Assembly: GCF_000383235.1 (NCBI RefSeq)
Contig: NZ_KB910942.1
Location: forward strand, 1-64,000
Direction of reading: 5' to 3'
Length of the DNA: 64,000 nucleotides
Origin: Bacillus sp. 123MFChir2
GTDB lineage: Bacteria > Bacillota > Bacilli > Bacillales > Bacillaceae_G
The notes beneath the pieces were generated by a model. That model saw only the letters and a program-made list of their open reading frames with translations. It did no database searches and was not told the origin of the DNA. Both the position numbers and the translations under genes were made by a program. Positions 52,820-61,225 of the stretch are shown in pieces; within the stretch, counting starts at the first letter, position 1, and each line of letters begins with the position of its first letter.

Positions 52820-52943
52820 TGTTTCTAAAATCAGACGCTAATGCAACATAATTTAAGAAATAGGAATCACCATATATGCTCCTTAACTTAATAGATTTTA
52901 ATACCCTTAAATACAAAAAAATGTTATTCTTTTTGTAGAAATA

Positions 52944-52992
52944 TACAGAAAGGATAACGTCTTTTTTGCTTTATGGATAGTGCAAAATCTTA
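52944..52992. repeat. 49-bp direct repeat, copy 1 (IS4-type leader)
   Basis: Identical over 49 bp to 54813-54861, same orientation, starting TACAGAAAGGATAACG and ending GCAAAATCTTA. At the second copy it is the leader of an IS4-type transposase fragment on the minus strand, so this copy is probably a solo remnant of the same element. It also pairs with upstream DNA (52918-52940) to form a hairpin. Confidence 0.8.
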
Positions 52993-53102
52993 ATTTGATA
53001 GTAATGTGCCGCTCCCTATATACAATGTTATGAAAAAGGAATATTACTTGAATTTACAGAACTGTAACTTATCTAAATCTAATCAGTTTTGGAGGGTTTA
53101 CA

Positions 53103-53474
53103 TTGTTTCTTAATTATCATAGTAATACAGATTTTTCTCCTATATTAAATCACGTTTTAAACACATTCACCCAAGTAATTTGTTCGGGAGCCTCAACTAT
53201 AGTGATTCATAATGATTCTATTGTGTTAGAAGAATATATAGGAAAGCAATCAGATAAACCTAATGCAAGAATTGTACAGCCTGATACTCAGTTTCATGTA
53301 GCTTCGGTAAGAAAAAGCTATATTGGATTTGCCGTGGCATATGCCATTTTTTATGGTTATATAAAAAGTATAGATGACTTTGTATTAACCTATTTACCAG
53401 AGCTTGAAGAAGAAAATAAGCAATTGCGTGAAAAAGAAAACGAAAAGCTTACTGATTACTTCATGAAGTTATAA
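53103..53474 (+). pseudogene. Serine beta-lactamase-like (class C / PBP-like) gene, truncated
   Basis: 123 codons from TTG 53103 (GGAGGG upstream). The serine hydrolase SxxK motif SVRK is seen in HVASVRKSYIGFAVAYAIFY (~residue 69), in the family position. Full proteins have about 350 residues with a later YxN and HxG/KTG; none exists here. After LPELEEENKQ the tail is unrelated and ends at 53474. Truncated, inactive as a penicillin-recognising enzyme. Confidence 0.7.
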
Positions 53475-53478
53475 AATT

Positions 53479-53518
53479 AGGAACGTACATATTAGACATA
53501 TCTAAAATGTACGGTCCT
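53479..53518. terminator. Bidirectional terminator between convergent genes
   Basis: AGGAACGTACAT / ATGTACGGTCCT form a 12-bp stem with one mismatch, with T-rich flanks. It lies between the truncated beta-lactamase-like gene and the kinase-like gene. Confidence 0.7.
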
Positions 53519-53519
53519 T

Positions 53520-54182
53520 TTACAATTTGAATTTCTTTTTAAGCTTCTTATATTTTCTATATGAACGTCTAACAATGTTTAACATGAAATACGGTATTTT
53601 AACAGGGAAAGGCAATTTATAAATGAAAGGTAAGTAAAATGTAAAATATGCCTTTTCTAGGTCTCTCCACTTACTATCTTCTTTTGTTTTTAAGAAATCA
53701 GATACATCGACTACATATCCCCTTCCGTTTTCCATCATCACATTTTTCCCGTGAACATCACAAGGAGTTAATCCTCGTTCCCTTGCATACTCTAAAGCTT
53801 CATTGATGTCAAGGATTACCTGCTTAGGAATTTTAATACCCTTATGAATAGCATCGTATAAGGTAATTTCTTTTAAACGATTCAATACTATGAAATTTTC
53901 TCCTTTATATATAAGCTTCGAATAAGAAGGATGATTTCCTATTCTTCGGTATACTTCTGACTCTTTTTCAATTCCTTCTCCTTCTCGTGCGTAAACTTTC
54001 ACTACCCAATCTTTGTATTCTTTGTGCATAAATACTGCAGCATAATTACCTGTCCCTAAACACTTCCAAAGTCTAGGAATATCTTTAACTACTACAGGCT
54101 CGAATTCATCCTCACTTCTTATGCTTACCTCTTTTAATAATTCGTCCTTTATCAATCTCACAAAACTATTTATACTCATCAT
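53520..54182 (-). CDS. Small protein-kinase-like / LPS-kinase-like protein
   Basis: 220 residues from ATG 54182 (GGAGTGG upstream). Kinase-like features are a glycine-rich GTGNYAAVF (~42-50), lysine in VVKVYARE, glutamate in EKESEVYRRI, catalytic DVHGKNVM (~145) and metal site VVDVSDF. The catalytic loop is shorter than in eukaryotic-type kinases, and only about half the C-lobe remains, with a basic C-terminus RRSYRKYKKLKKKFKL. It could be a serine/threonine or Kdo-type kinase. It lies between IS debris and appears intact. Confidence 0.7.
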   Translation of the reverse strand: MMSINSFVRLIKDELLKEVSIRSEDEFEPVVVKDIPRLWKCLGTGNYAAVFMHKEYKDWVVKVYAREGEGIEKESEVYRRIGNHPSYSKLIYKGENFIVLNRLKEITLYDAIHKGIKIPKQVILDINEALEYARERGLTPCDVHGKNVMMENGRGYVVDVSDFLKTKEDSKWRDLEKAYFTFYLPFIYKLPFPVKIPYFMLNIVRRSYRKYKKLKKKFKL

Positions 54183-54251
54183 TTCCACTCCGGTTTTGTT
54201 AAAAGGGGTCCCATCCACATTTTAAAATAAATATGTCAAAACATATACAAT

Positions 54252-54784
54252 TTAATTTTCCTCATACTGTTTGGCAAGTTTATAAAATGAGGAACGTTTG
54301 ATGCCATACTTTTTCATAGCTCCTACGGCTGTAATTGAACCAGATTTCCATTCCTTGTAAGCATCCATAAATTCTTCTGTTATTTCGACAGGCGGACGTC
54401 CTAAACGTTTACCTTGCTTCCTGGCAAGAGCAATTCCTTCAGCTTGACGTTGTTTAATATCAATTGGCTCCTTTTCTGCAAAGACTGATAATATTATAAT
54501 TTTACCAATTATGTCTGTAAAGGTATACTCTAATTGAATTTTGACTCCTGCCGTATGGCTACTTCCACCTGAATCTTGATAATGTGAAGAAAACTTATCT
54601 GGAAGCTGAAATGTTGTAGAATCTAGAATCCGAATGTGTTTAAAGGCCGTGGCATATTGATGAATTATTTCTTTTGCTGAACGAATCTTTTTTCTTTAGC
54701 TAGGTGTTCTAGAGCATGAGGAAACATATGTCGTTGTAATTCTTCGGCAATCGATTAAAGTTCGTCAAGAATCGAAAGACCCAT
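54252..54784 (-). pseudogene. In-frame chimera of IS4/IS231-type transposase and serine resolvase fragments
   Basis: From 54784 the minus strand opens MGLSILDEL, the start of IS231-type transposases, broken by stops. It resumes as TTFQLPDKFSSHYQDSGGSS and HTAGVKIQLEY, still IS4-like. At about 54525 the same frame switches to TFTDIIGKIIILSVFAEKEP and QRQAEGIALARKQGKRLGRP, then ITAVGAMKKYGIKRSSFYKL, the C-terminus of a Tn3-type serine resolvase with its HTH. Both catalytic parts are lacking. Confidence 0.75.
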
Positions 54785-54812
54785 AAAAAAACGCCATCCT
54801 TTCCTATAATTC

Positions 54813-54861
54813 TACAGAAAGGATAACGTCTTTTTTGCTTTATGGATAGTGCAAAATCTTA
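54813..54861. repeat. 49-bp direct repeat, copy 2 (leader of the IS4-type remnant)
   Basis: Identical to 52944-52992. On the minus strand it is immediately upstream of the transposase start at 54784. With 54786-54803 it forms a stem (GACGTTATCCTTTC / GGAAAGGATGGCGTT) that would mask the transposase start, as reported for IS231-type leaders. Confidence 0.8.
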
Positions 54862-54918
54862 GTTCCTTTTATATAATCAGTGAACTCAGAAGTCAATGAA
54901 TCTCCTAGTTTAATCAGC

Positions 54919-55671
54919 TTATATGTTCTTGTCATAAAAAATCTTTAAAATGGTTTTATAATCTGGAATTTGTAACTTTAAGTATTGATTTATAAAGTTT
55001 TCGTTATCATATGGTACTTTTTTCAATTCAACAGAGAATTGCCCAGCATCAAAATTAACAATACCGTATTGAGCGAATGGTTCATGGTTACATCCTAGTG
55101 AGCCTGGATTTAAAAAAGTTTTGTCCATTGCTTGAAAAAAATGAACAGGATGATGATGCCCAAAACAAATTAGTTTTTCTCCATAGTCATGAAATAAGTC
55201 TAAAAGATGTTCTTGCGTCGGCTGAACAATTTGACTGAAAGGATCTTTACTTATATGTTCAGATAGTTTGTTATGGTTAATATGGTAGTGAATTAATGCT
55301 GTAGGTGTTTGTTCAATGGTTGTTTGTATATATCTTGAAAGTTTATTTAATTTAAGAACAAAGGATTTATCTAGATCTTGCGCAATCCATTCATGATGAT
55401 TACGTAATTCCCCAATATTATGACTTTCCGGATATTGCTCACCGTTAATTAAGGCCAATATAGCTTCATCATGATTACCTGTAATCATTGAGGTATCATT
55501 GCGAGAAAATAGCGCTTCTAAAACCTCGTTTGTTTGATGGCCAATACCAATCATATCGCCTAGACAGTATATGTGTTCTATATCTTCTCGTTTGTCTATT
55601 TCCTGTAGGACAGCCTGTAATGCTACAGCATTTCCATGTATATCTGTTATGAACGCTATATTTTTCCCCAT
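54919..55671 (-). CDS. Calcineurin-like metallophosphoesterase (YfcE/ApaH-like)
   Basis: 250 residues. Metal ligands are seen in order: FITDIHGNAVALQAV (DxH), YCLGDMIGIG (GD), MITGNHDEAIL (GNHD), TALIHYH and CFGHHHPVHF (GHxH). This pattern fits phosphodiesterases and protein or nucleotide phosphatases. Substrate not determined. A homologue is encoded at 62435-63304. It starts after a GGGAG ribosome binding site; no operon partner. Confidence 0.88.
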   Translation of the reverse strand: MGKNIAFITDIHGNAVALQAVLQEIDKREDIEHIYCLGDMIGIGHQTNEVLEALFSRNDTSMITGNHDEAILALINGEQYPESHNIGELRNHHEWIAQDLDKSFVLKLNKLSRYIQTTIEQTPTALIHYHINHNKLSEHISKDPFSQIVQPTQEHLLDLFHDYGEKLICFGHHHPVHFFQAMDKTFLNPGSLGCNHEPFAQYGIVNFDAGQFSVELKKVPYDNENFINQYLKLQIPDYKTILKIFYDKNI

Positions 55672-55771
55672 AAAAATTCTCCCTCATAATAATTCTAATC
55701 TCTATTTCATCATTGTATATCATATTTATTTGAGGTTAACATAAGGTACCATTGTTGGAAGTGGAATGAGC

Positions 55772-56317
55772 TTACACATCCAAACTGTTGATGATAGCTA
55801 ACATTTGATGATCTGTCCATTTGCCATTAATCTTTACATTTTCTTTAGCTATCTCTTCTTTTTTAAACCCTACTTTTTCTAATACACGAATAGATGCTAT
55901 ATTGTCAGGCATAGCTCCTGCTTCAATTCTATGTAATTTTAATTCTCTAAAGGCAAAGTCTACAACAAGTTGAAGGGCTTCTGTTGTATAGCCATTTGCA
56001 TTATACGCCTTATCTAAAGTAAATCCCGTATTACAGCTTTGGACGTCTCCTCTAGCGATTTGAGTTAATGAAATGTCTCCGATAAGTTTATCAGTTGCTT
56101 TTAAAAAGATTCCAAAAGGATATACTTGCCCTTCATCTGTCTTTTTTAATGCCTGTTCAAGGCGTATTTTTTGATGTTCTTCTGTATAAAAGACTTCTGG
56201 GAGTAATGGGCAAACTCGTTGGAAAAACTCGCGATTTCTGGTATGTAATTTAGCTAACTCGCTGGCGTCAGATATCTTGTAAAGTCGAAGATATATTTGT
56301 TTCCCTACTAGTTTCAT
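55772..56317 (-). CDS. GNAT acetyltransferase (RimJ/RimL-like)
   Basis: 181 residues. It starts KLVGKQIYLRLYKISDASEL, has a GDISLTQIARGDVQSCNTGF core and the acetyl-CoA loop region YNANGYTTEALQLVVDFAFR (~105), followed by HRIEAGAMPDNIASIRVLEK (~137). This is the RimJ/RimL pattern for N-terminal or small-molecule acetylation. Single gene with a GGAGGGAT ribosome binding site. Substrate unknown. Confidence 0.9.
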   Translation of the reverse strand: MKLVGKQIYLRLYKISDASELAKLHTRNREFFQRVCPLLPEVFYTEEHQKIRLEQALKKTDEGQVYPFGIFLKATDKLIGDISLTQIARGDVQSCNTGFTLDKAYNANGYTTEALQLVVDFAFRELKLHRIEAGAMPDNIASIRVLEKVGFKKEEIAKENVKINGKWTDHQMLAIINSLDV

Positions 56318-56679
56318 AAAATCCCTCCGATATCTTTTTAATACAATTTTATCATGGTTAATGAAAGAAAAGATTGATGAATATCATATTCACGTAAAGT
56401 TGACATAACGTAACATAATAAAAAATTGAATATCGTCTAGAATCCTTTTATAACAAGGGATTCACTCACTCTCCGATATTATAAAACATGCAGAATTTTA
56501 TACATTACCGCAATGTTGGCTATACTCCATAGAAAATCTTCTCCTTACTTTATTTCAGTAAAAGTTTTAAAGTGACCTGTAGTTTTTTAAATTTAACCAT
56601 CATTACGGTATATGAAATTTTACATTTTTTTTGCTTCTAAACTAAAGAATCGAGCATTGACATATCAATGCTCGATTCT
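56318..56679. other. Intergenic region with a shared 18-nt motif
   Basis: 360 bp without a gene. The motif ACGGTATATGAAATTTTA lies at 56605-56622; near-identical copies are at 10889-10906 and 39508-39525. The terminator at 56640-56685 follows. Otherwise featureless. Confidence 0.45.
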
Positions 56680-56685
56680 TTAGTT
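56640..56685 (-). terminator. Perfect 21-bp terminator hairpin overlapping the stop of the XpaC-like gene
   Basis: AACTAAAGAATCGAGCATTG(A) pairs perfectly with its complement around a 4-nt loop. The stop codon at 56680-56682 lies inside the stem. T-rich DNA follows on the minus strand. Confidence 0.85.
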
Positions 56686-57510
56686 CTTAAATTTTTCTTT
56701 AGCCGCTCGCATCTTCACTTGTAAATCGTGATCGACAGCGTTGCGAATGTTTCGTTCTACTGCTTCCATTTCTTTTTGAAATCCTTTTAGATAGATCGTA
56801 AGTTCTTCTTCTTTCTCTGAACGCTGCGCCGGTGGTATTTGCGCAATGAGTGATAACATATCTACTAAGTCTTTCATTAAGAAAGTTTCGAGTTTATGTT
56901 GCTGTTCAAACATACGATTTTCTTGATAGTACGGAATCGCTTGCAGCACAGAGATTGTCACATCATCAATACTTCTTTGCAATGATGGATTTACGGAACG
57001 TTTATACATTTCAATACGTTTTAATGCATCTGGATAACGGTCATAAAAGTACAACTTGTAAAACGAGAAATCTTGTGGTTTGGATGGCTGCTGTAATTCT
57101 CGCTTCAAGAATTCTTTTACTTTCATCGTTGTCATTTCCATATCTTCACTTGTAACTTGCTTTGTTGTTTTTACAGTGTAGTGAAGTTTTTTCTGTTTTT
57201 CCTTCGGTAGCATGGAAAAAACTTGTTCTTTTGTGCGCGCGTTAGTTGTACAAAAAAGAACGGTGAACGCTTTTTGACTACTGCTTCCTTCTGTACGAAT
57301 CCAGCGGTAAAACAACGGATGCTGTGTGAATTCTTGCAAGAAAGGTACTGTGCTGTGCGATAAACGCTCCATTGAGTCTGTCGCTCGTTTATACGGTTTT
57401 GTCCATGATACATAAAATTTCCGGCCAAAATAAGCAAGTAAAATTACTGCTGTAAGTCCTATCAAAAGGACTATGCCGATAAGTAACAAAATAAATTCAA
57501 AGAAACCCAT
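56680..57510 (-). CDS. Membrane-anchored coiled-coil protein, partner of the TelA-like gene (XpaC-like)
   Basis: 276 residues. One N-terminal membrane segment (FEFILLLIGIVLLIGLTAVI) precedes a cytoplasmic helical domain with YKRATDSMERLSHSTVPFLQ and a coiled coil near residues 200-270. XpaC of B. subtilis is also encoded next to a TelA-like gene; the resemblance in organisation is clear, in sequence only suggestive. The gene is 32 bp from the TelA-like gene and ends in its own terminator. Function unknown. Confidence 0.65.
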   Translation of the reverse strand: MGFFEFILLLIGIVLLIGLTAVILLAYFGRKFYVSWTKPYKRATDSMERLSHSTVPFLQEFTQHPLFYRWIRTEGSSSQKAFTVLFCTTNARTKEQVFSMLPKEKQKKLHYTVKTTKQVTSEDMEMTTMKVKEFLKRELQQPSKPQDFSFYKLYFYDRYPDALKRIEMYKRSVNPSLQRSIDDVTISVLQAIPYYQENRMFEQQHKLETFLMKDLVDMLSLIAQIPPAQRSEKEEELTIYLKGFQKEMEAVERNIRNAVDHDLQVKMRAAKEKFKN

Positions 57511-57542
57511 GTTTTCACCTCCTCTATTGCAGTCTATTTAGA

Positions 57543-58637
57543 CTACCGCTGAATGAGCTTCTTTTTCATTTCATCGTTGAACGTGTCTAGTTCTTTTACA
57601 AACATTTTACTTGATTCAATAATACGTTCTGTTGATTTTTCAGACGCTTCAATCGCCGCGAATACGTTTTGGAATGATTCGCGAAGTTTCTCCATACCGA
57701 TTGCTGGATTTTCTAATAACTTAGTCGTTTCTTCTGTATTTTGCTTTAATGCTTGTGAATTACTTAATATCATCGATTCGATTGCTTCGTTTGTTGCATT
57801 CACAGCATCAATTGTTTTCCTTTGATTCGTTAACGCCAATTGAATAGCTGCTGATACTGTGACAACATTTTGCGTCATTGTAATTGCATTTCGAATCGCT
57901 TCTGTTAACTTTTCATTATTTTTCTTAATAATATCAACAGAGGCTATTGATTGTAATAACACACTCTTTGCTTGCTGCATATTACGCGTACGTACAAGTA
58001 TCTTTTCTAGCGCATCGTTAATTAATGGAATATCTTTTTGCCGCTCTGGATTTTGTTTTTCTACTTCCAGCATATCCGCAAGCTTCTTACCTAAATACAC
58101 TTGTTTGTCCAGCGCATGAATCTTTTGCTCGGATTGTTCTTTTAACATTTCTAAACCGACGCTGTCTTCTCGTAAATTATCACGACCGACTAATAGCGCC
58201 TTTATAATCTCTTCAATTTGTTTATCAATGGATTGATATTTATGAACATACGTTTCCATCGGATTTTTCTTAAATACTTTGAACATAATTCGTTTCATAC
58301 CAGATGCATTAAGTGAATTCGGATCTAATTCTGAAACAACTTTACGTAAATCAAGCAATGTTTTAGGAATATCTTCATTTTTCCCATTCATCATCGCCGT
58401 TACTGGACGTTTTAATGCCGTTAATGTTTGCCCTGCGTCGCGTTGTTCTTTATCTCCTAAATCAGCAAGTTGTGCCAGTACTTTTGAAAGATCTGCATTA
58501 TGTTCACTATTTAACTTTTGTACATACAAATCTGCTTCTTTATTTAGTTCAGCTAATTCTTCATCTTTAATGACTGAATCTACGACTACTTCGATATTGT
58601 CCTGTGATAAGATTTCCTTCTTTTGCAATTCCGTCAA
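57543..58637 (-). CDS. TelA/YaaN-like toxic-anion resistance family protein
   Basis: 364 residues from TTG 58637, chosen for AAAGGAG 8 bases upstream. It is almost all helix: the core KVFKKNPMETYVHKYQSIDK, then GRDNLREDSVGLEMLKEQSE and long coiled coils, ending in a QNVVTVSAAIQLALTNQRKT helix. This is the TelA family, linked to tellurite and antimicrobial resistance, probably through a membrane-associated role. First gene of a two-gene operon with the XpaC-like protein. Confidence 0.85.
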   Translation of the reverse strand: MTELQKKEILSQDNIEVVVDSVIKDEELAELNKEADLYVQKLNSEHNADLSKVLAQLADLGDKEQRDAGQTLTALKRPVTAMMNGKNEDIPKTLLDLRKVVSELDPNSLNASGMKRIMFKVFKKNPMETYVHKYQSIDKQIEEIIKALLVGRDNLREDSVGLEMLKEQSEQKIHALDKQVYLGKKLADMLEVEKQNPERQKDIPLINDALEKILVRTRNMQQAKSVLLQSIASVDIIKKNNEKLTEAIRNAITMTQNVVTVSAAIQLALTNQRKTIDAVNATNEAIESMILSNSQALKQNTEETTKLLENPAIGMEKLRESFQNVFAAIEASEKSTERIIESSKMFVKELDTFNDEMKKKLIQR

Positions 58638-58843
58638 CAAAATCGCTCCTTTATATACATACACTTATAATTATGGTTAGGTGACCATATCTTGAAACGG
58701 TCTTTGTAGCATTCATTCCCCGTTTTATATTATAAGTATACCTATTGTATTTTTAATTGTCCTCAGACTTAAGGCTGAGAAACATCCATTCTTAGGGCGT
58801 ATTCTTTCTTTTACAAGTTAACAATTCTTCTTGTATATTCTAT

Positions 58844-59431
58844 TTAAGTATTTTTCCGCATGACATAAGCGCCCATCTTAAAAGGCAATAACACTGTTTC
58901 GAACTTCTTCTCTTCTTCGACTAAACCAAAAAAATTCTGTAATTCTTCTGCATGTGAAGTTGCATTATCAACGACGATAATACCTTTAGGCATTAAAATG
59001 CGTTTCATGTCTTCCCACCACCACATATATTGCGTACGTTCTGCATCTAAAAAAATAAAATCATACGACTTGTCTAGCTGTTCTGATAAAAATGCCCCAG
59101 CTTCTTGATTATGGATATGAATATAGTTTGCGAGGTTTGCCTTTTGGAAGTTTTCATTTGCTTCTGCCACTCGTTTTGATGAAAGTTCAACTGTTGTAAC
59201 AGTTCCCTTTGTTTCCTCAGCAGCATTAGCAAGCCATATTGTAGAAAATCCATTTGATGTTCCAATTTCTAATATGTGTTTTGCGTCACGCATTTTCACC
59301 ATAATGGATAAAAACTGCCCCATTTCTTTAGAAACATTACGCAATCTCTCTTCTCTCGTTTCTTTTGTGTGATCATGTTCTAATCCGAATACTTCAAGAT
59401 CTTGCAGTAATTTTTCTACTTCTATTCTCAT
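58844..59431 (-). CDS. Class I O-methyltransferase (COMT/YrrM-like)
   Basis: 195 residues from ATG 59431 (AGGGG upstream). SAM motif HILEIGTSNGFSTIWLANAA (~55-74), VTTVELSSKRVAEANENF and DFIFLDAERTQYMWWWEDMK (~125-145) with metal-binding aspartate and the IIVVDNATSHAEEL asparagine (~155) match catechol-type O-methyltransferases. It would methylate a small hydroxylated substrate using a divalent metal. Divergent from the Rel-like gene. Confidence 0.88.
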   Translation of the reverse strand: MRIEVEKLLQDLEVFGLEHDHTKETREERLRNVSKEMGQFLSIMVKMRDAKHILEIGTSNGFSTIWLANAAEETKGTVTTVELSSKRVAEANENFQKANLANYIHIHNQEAGAFLSEQLDKSYDFIFLDAERTQYMWWWEDMKRILMPKGIIVVDNATSHAEELQNFFGLVEEEKKFETVLLPFKMGAYVMRKNT

Positions 59432-59594
59432 ACATATTCCCCTTTCATCTCTAAACATGAAAAATAGTATATGGATGATGTCAAAAATGTGATGTAGGTC
59501 TACCTACAATTATATGCTATTAGAAAGGCTTTTTCCTGTGTGAAGGCGAACTATTATTCCTTAATCAAAAAAATAAAAAAATGAAGGTGAATTC

Positions 59595-60566
59595 GTGAAA
59601 GAACAACTTATTCATAAAGCTACTTATTTAACCCAAAATGAATTCGAGCAGTTTCAGTTTGCCATCTTGTTTGCTGAACAAGCACATGAAGGACAGTTTC
59701 GCATATCGGGAGAACCTTATATTTTACATCCCTTCGCAGTGACAGACATACTACTTGACTGCAAAGCCGACTGTGTAACATTAATTACAGCATTGTTACA
59801 TGATGTCGTAGAAGATACCAATTATACATTGGAAGATATACAAAAACACTTTGGAAAAGAAGTTTCTTATATTGTCGACGGACTAACGAAAGTAGATAAG
59901 AAATCTGTACAAAATAAAGAAGAATATGAAGCAATTAATTTTAGAAAGTTACTTATGGCAGCACAAAAAGACATTCGAGTGATAATTATAAAAGTAACAG
60001 ACCGCCTTCATAATATGAGAACACTGCAAGTAAAAAATAAACATAAACAAGTTCCTTATGCAAACGAAACACTAAAGATATTTGCTCCACTTTGCCATAA
60101 GCTACATTTAAAAACGATACAATCTGAATTAGAAGATCTTGCATTTTTTTATCTCCATAATCAAAAGTACAAAGGCATGAAACAACTTTTACAAAATTTT
60201 AATCAAATATTACGCAATCTAACAGATACGATTTCTACAGACATGCAAAGCTTTCATGACGAACTATTAACATGGCATCTGGATTATGAAATAAGTCCTA
60301 TTTATACTGCTTATTCTCGTCTGCAAGTCATTCAAGATGTAACTATGATTTCAAAAATTCTTATAACAACTTCATCCATTTTAAATTGTTATAAGATTCT
60401 TGGAATGGTACATCAATTATACGAACCAATTCCACATCAATTTGAAGATACCATTTCCATCAATAGCAGTTTATTTAATAAATGTTTGCAAACAAAGGTC
60501 AAAATCGAAAATCACGAGATGACTATCTGGATTCAAACTGAAGGTAGTAAACGAAGAAATGGTTAA
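59595..60566 (+). CDS. HD-domain Rel/SpoT-like protein with degraded synthetase half
   Basis: 323 residues from GTG 59595. The hydrolase half is clear: FAEQAHEGQFRISGEPYILH (HD ligand His), ITALLHDVVEDTNYTLEDIQ (HD and ED) and IIKVTDRLHNMRTLQ (Asn). Residues ~230-323 resemble the synthetase domain (LNCYKILGMVHQLYEPIPHQ, then FEDTISINSSLFNKC) but the catalytic motifs of Rel synthetases are changed and the domain stops early; TGS and ACT domains are absent. It is thus probably a (p)ppGpp or other nucleotide hydrolase. Confidence 0.8.
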   Translation: MKEQLIHKATYLTQNEFEQFQFAILFAEQAHEGQFRISGEPYILHPFAVTDILLDCKADCVTLITALLHDVVEDTNYTLEDIQKHFGKEVSYIVDGLTKVDKKSVQNKEEYEAINFRKLLMAAQKDIRVIIIKVTDRLHNMRTLQVKNKHKQVPYANETLKIFAPLCHKLHLKTIQSELEDLAFFYLHNQKYKGMKQLLQNFNQILRNLTDTISTDMQSFHDELLTWHLDYEISPIYTAYSRLQVIQDVTMISKILITTSSILNCYKILGMVHQLYEPIPHQFEDTISINSSLFNKCLQTKVKIENHEMTIWIQTEGSKRRNG

Positions 60567-60720
60567 ATTTCGCTAATACTTCTAAAGCACAGTTAGCAAT
60601 TCATAAAGCATTTCACGGTGAATAAGTTCTTTAATAAACAAAACAATTGTTTCCTTGTATAGCAACATGAAGTCTTTGTTTCCATAACCTCACTAATGTG
60701 AGTAAATTGCATAATAACAT

Positions 60721-60760
60721 ATAAAAGGTGGTACAAATTTAGAATTGCACCACCTTTTAT
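60721..60760. terminator. Bidirectional terminator between convergent genes
   Basis: ATAAAAGGTGGTACAA and TTGCACCACCTTTTAT form a 16-bp stem with one G-U-type pair and an 8-nt loop, between the Rel-like gene and the gene ending at 60790. Flanks are A/T runs on both sides. Confidence 0.8.
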
Positions 60761-60789
60761 AAAAAATATATTCAAATAAACAAATTCTA

Positions 60790-61149
60790 CTAACCTCTCA
60801 TACGTTTCCGAATATCTGCTGCTATTTTAGTAGGATTATCAATTTCAAAAACAACATACTTATATTTTTCGTGACCTTCTAATTCAATCATGACAAGAGG
60901 TACTCTATTTTCATAGGAAAGAAAATACCATTCATCAGCATATTTAAAACTTCCCTCGAAAATGTTAAGAGCAGGAATTGATGTTCCAGGCATGCGAAGC
61001 ATCCATTGTGGAGCATCAAAATAGTCTACAAATACACTCTTAATTGTATGAAATGGCATTTTTAACGATAATTTCACCGCAAAGAAACCAGTTACGCCAT
61101 TTAATTTTAAAATTACCCCTTCTTCATCAAAGCACACTTCTCTCCCCAT
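60790..61149 (-). CDS. Small PH-like-domain protein, unknown
   Basis: 119 residues: GREVCFDEEGVILKLNGVTG, then KLSLKMPFHTIKSVFVDYFD and APQWMLRMPGTSIPALNIFE. The strand pattern and the final helix (PTKIAADIRKRMRG) match bacterial pleckstrin-homology-like folds. No membrane segment. GGGAGGGA precedes the ATG. Family recall only. Confidence 0.65.
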   Translation of the reverse strand: MGREVCFDEEGVILKLNGVTGFFAVKLSLKMPFHTIKSVFVDYFDAPQWMLRMPGTSIPALNIFEGSFKYADEWYFLSYENRVPLVMIELEGHEKYKYVVFEIDNPTKIAADIRKRMRG

Positions 61150-61225
61150 GTTCTCCCTCCTACCTTTTTATAAGTCCATCATCTAAATTGTAACACAGGA
61201 AGAAAAAACAGGAAATTCAGAATTA

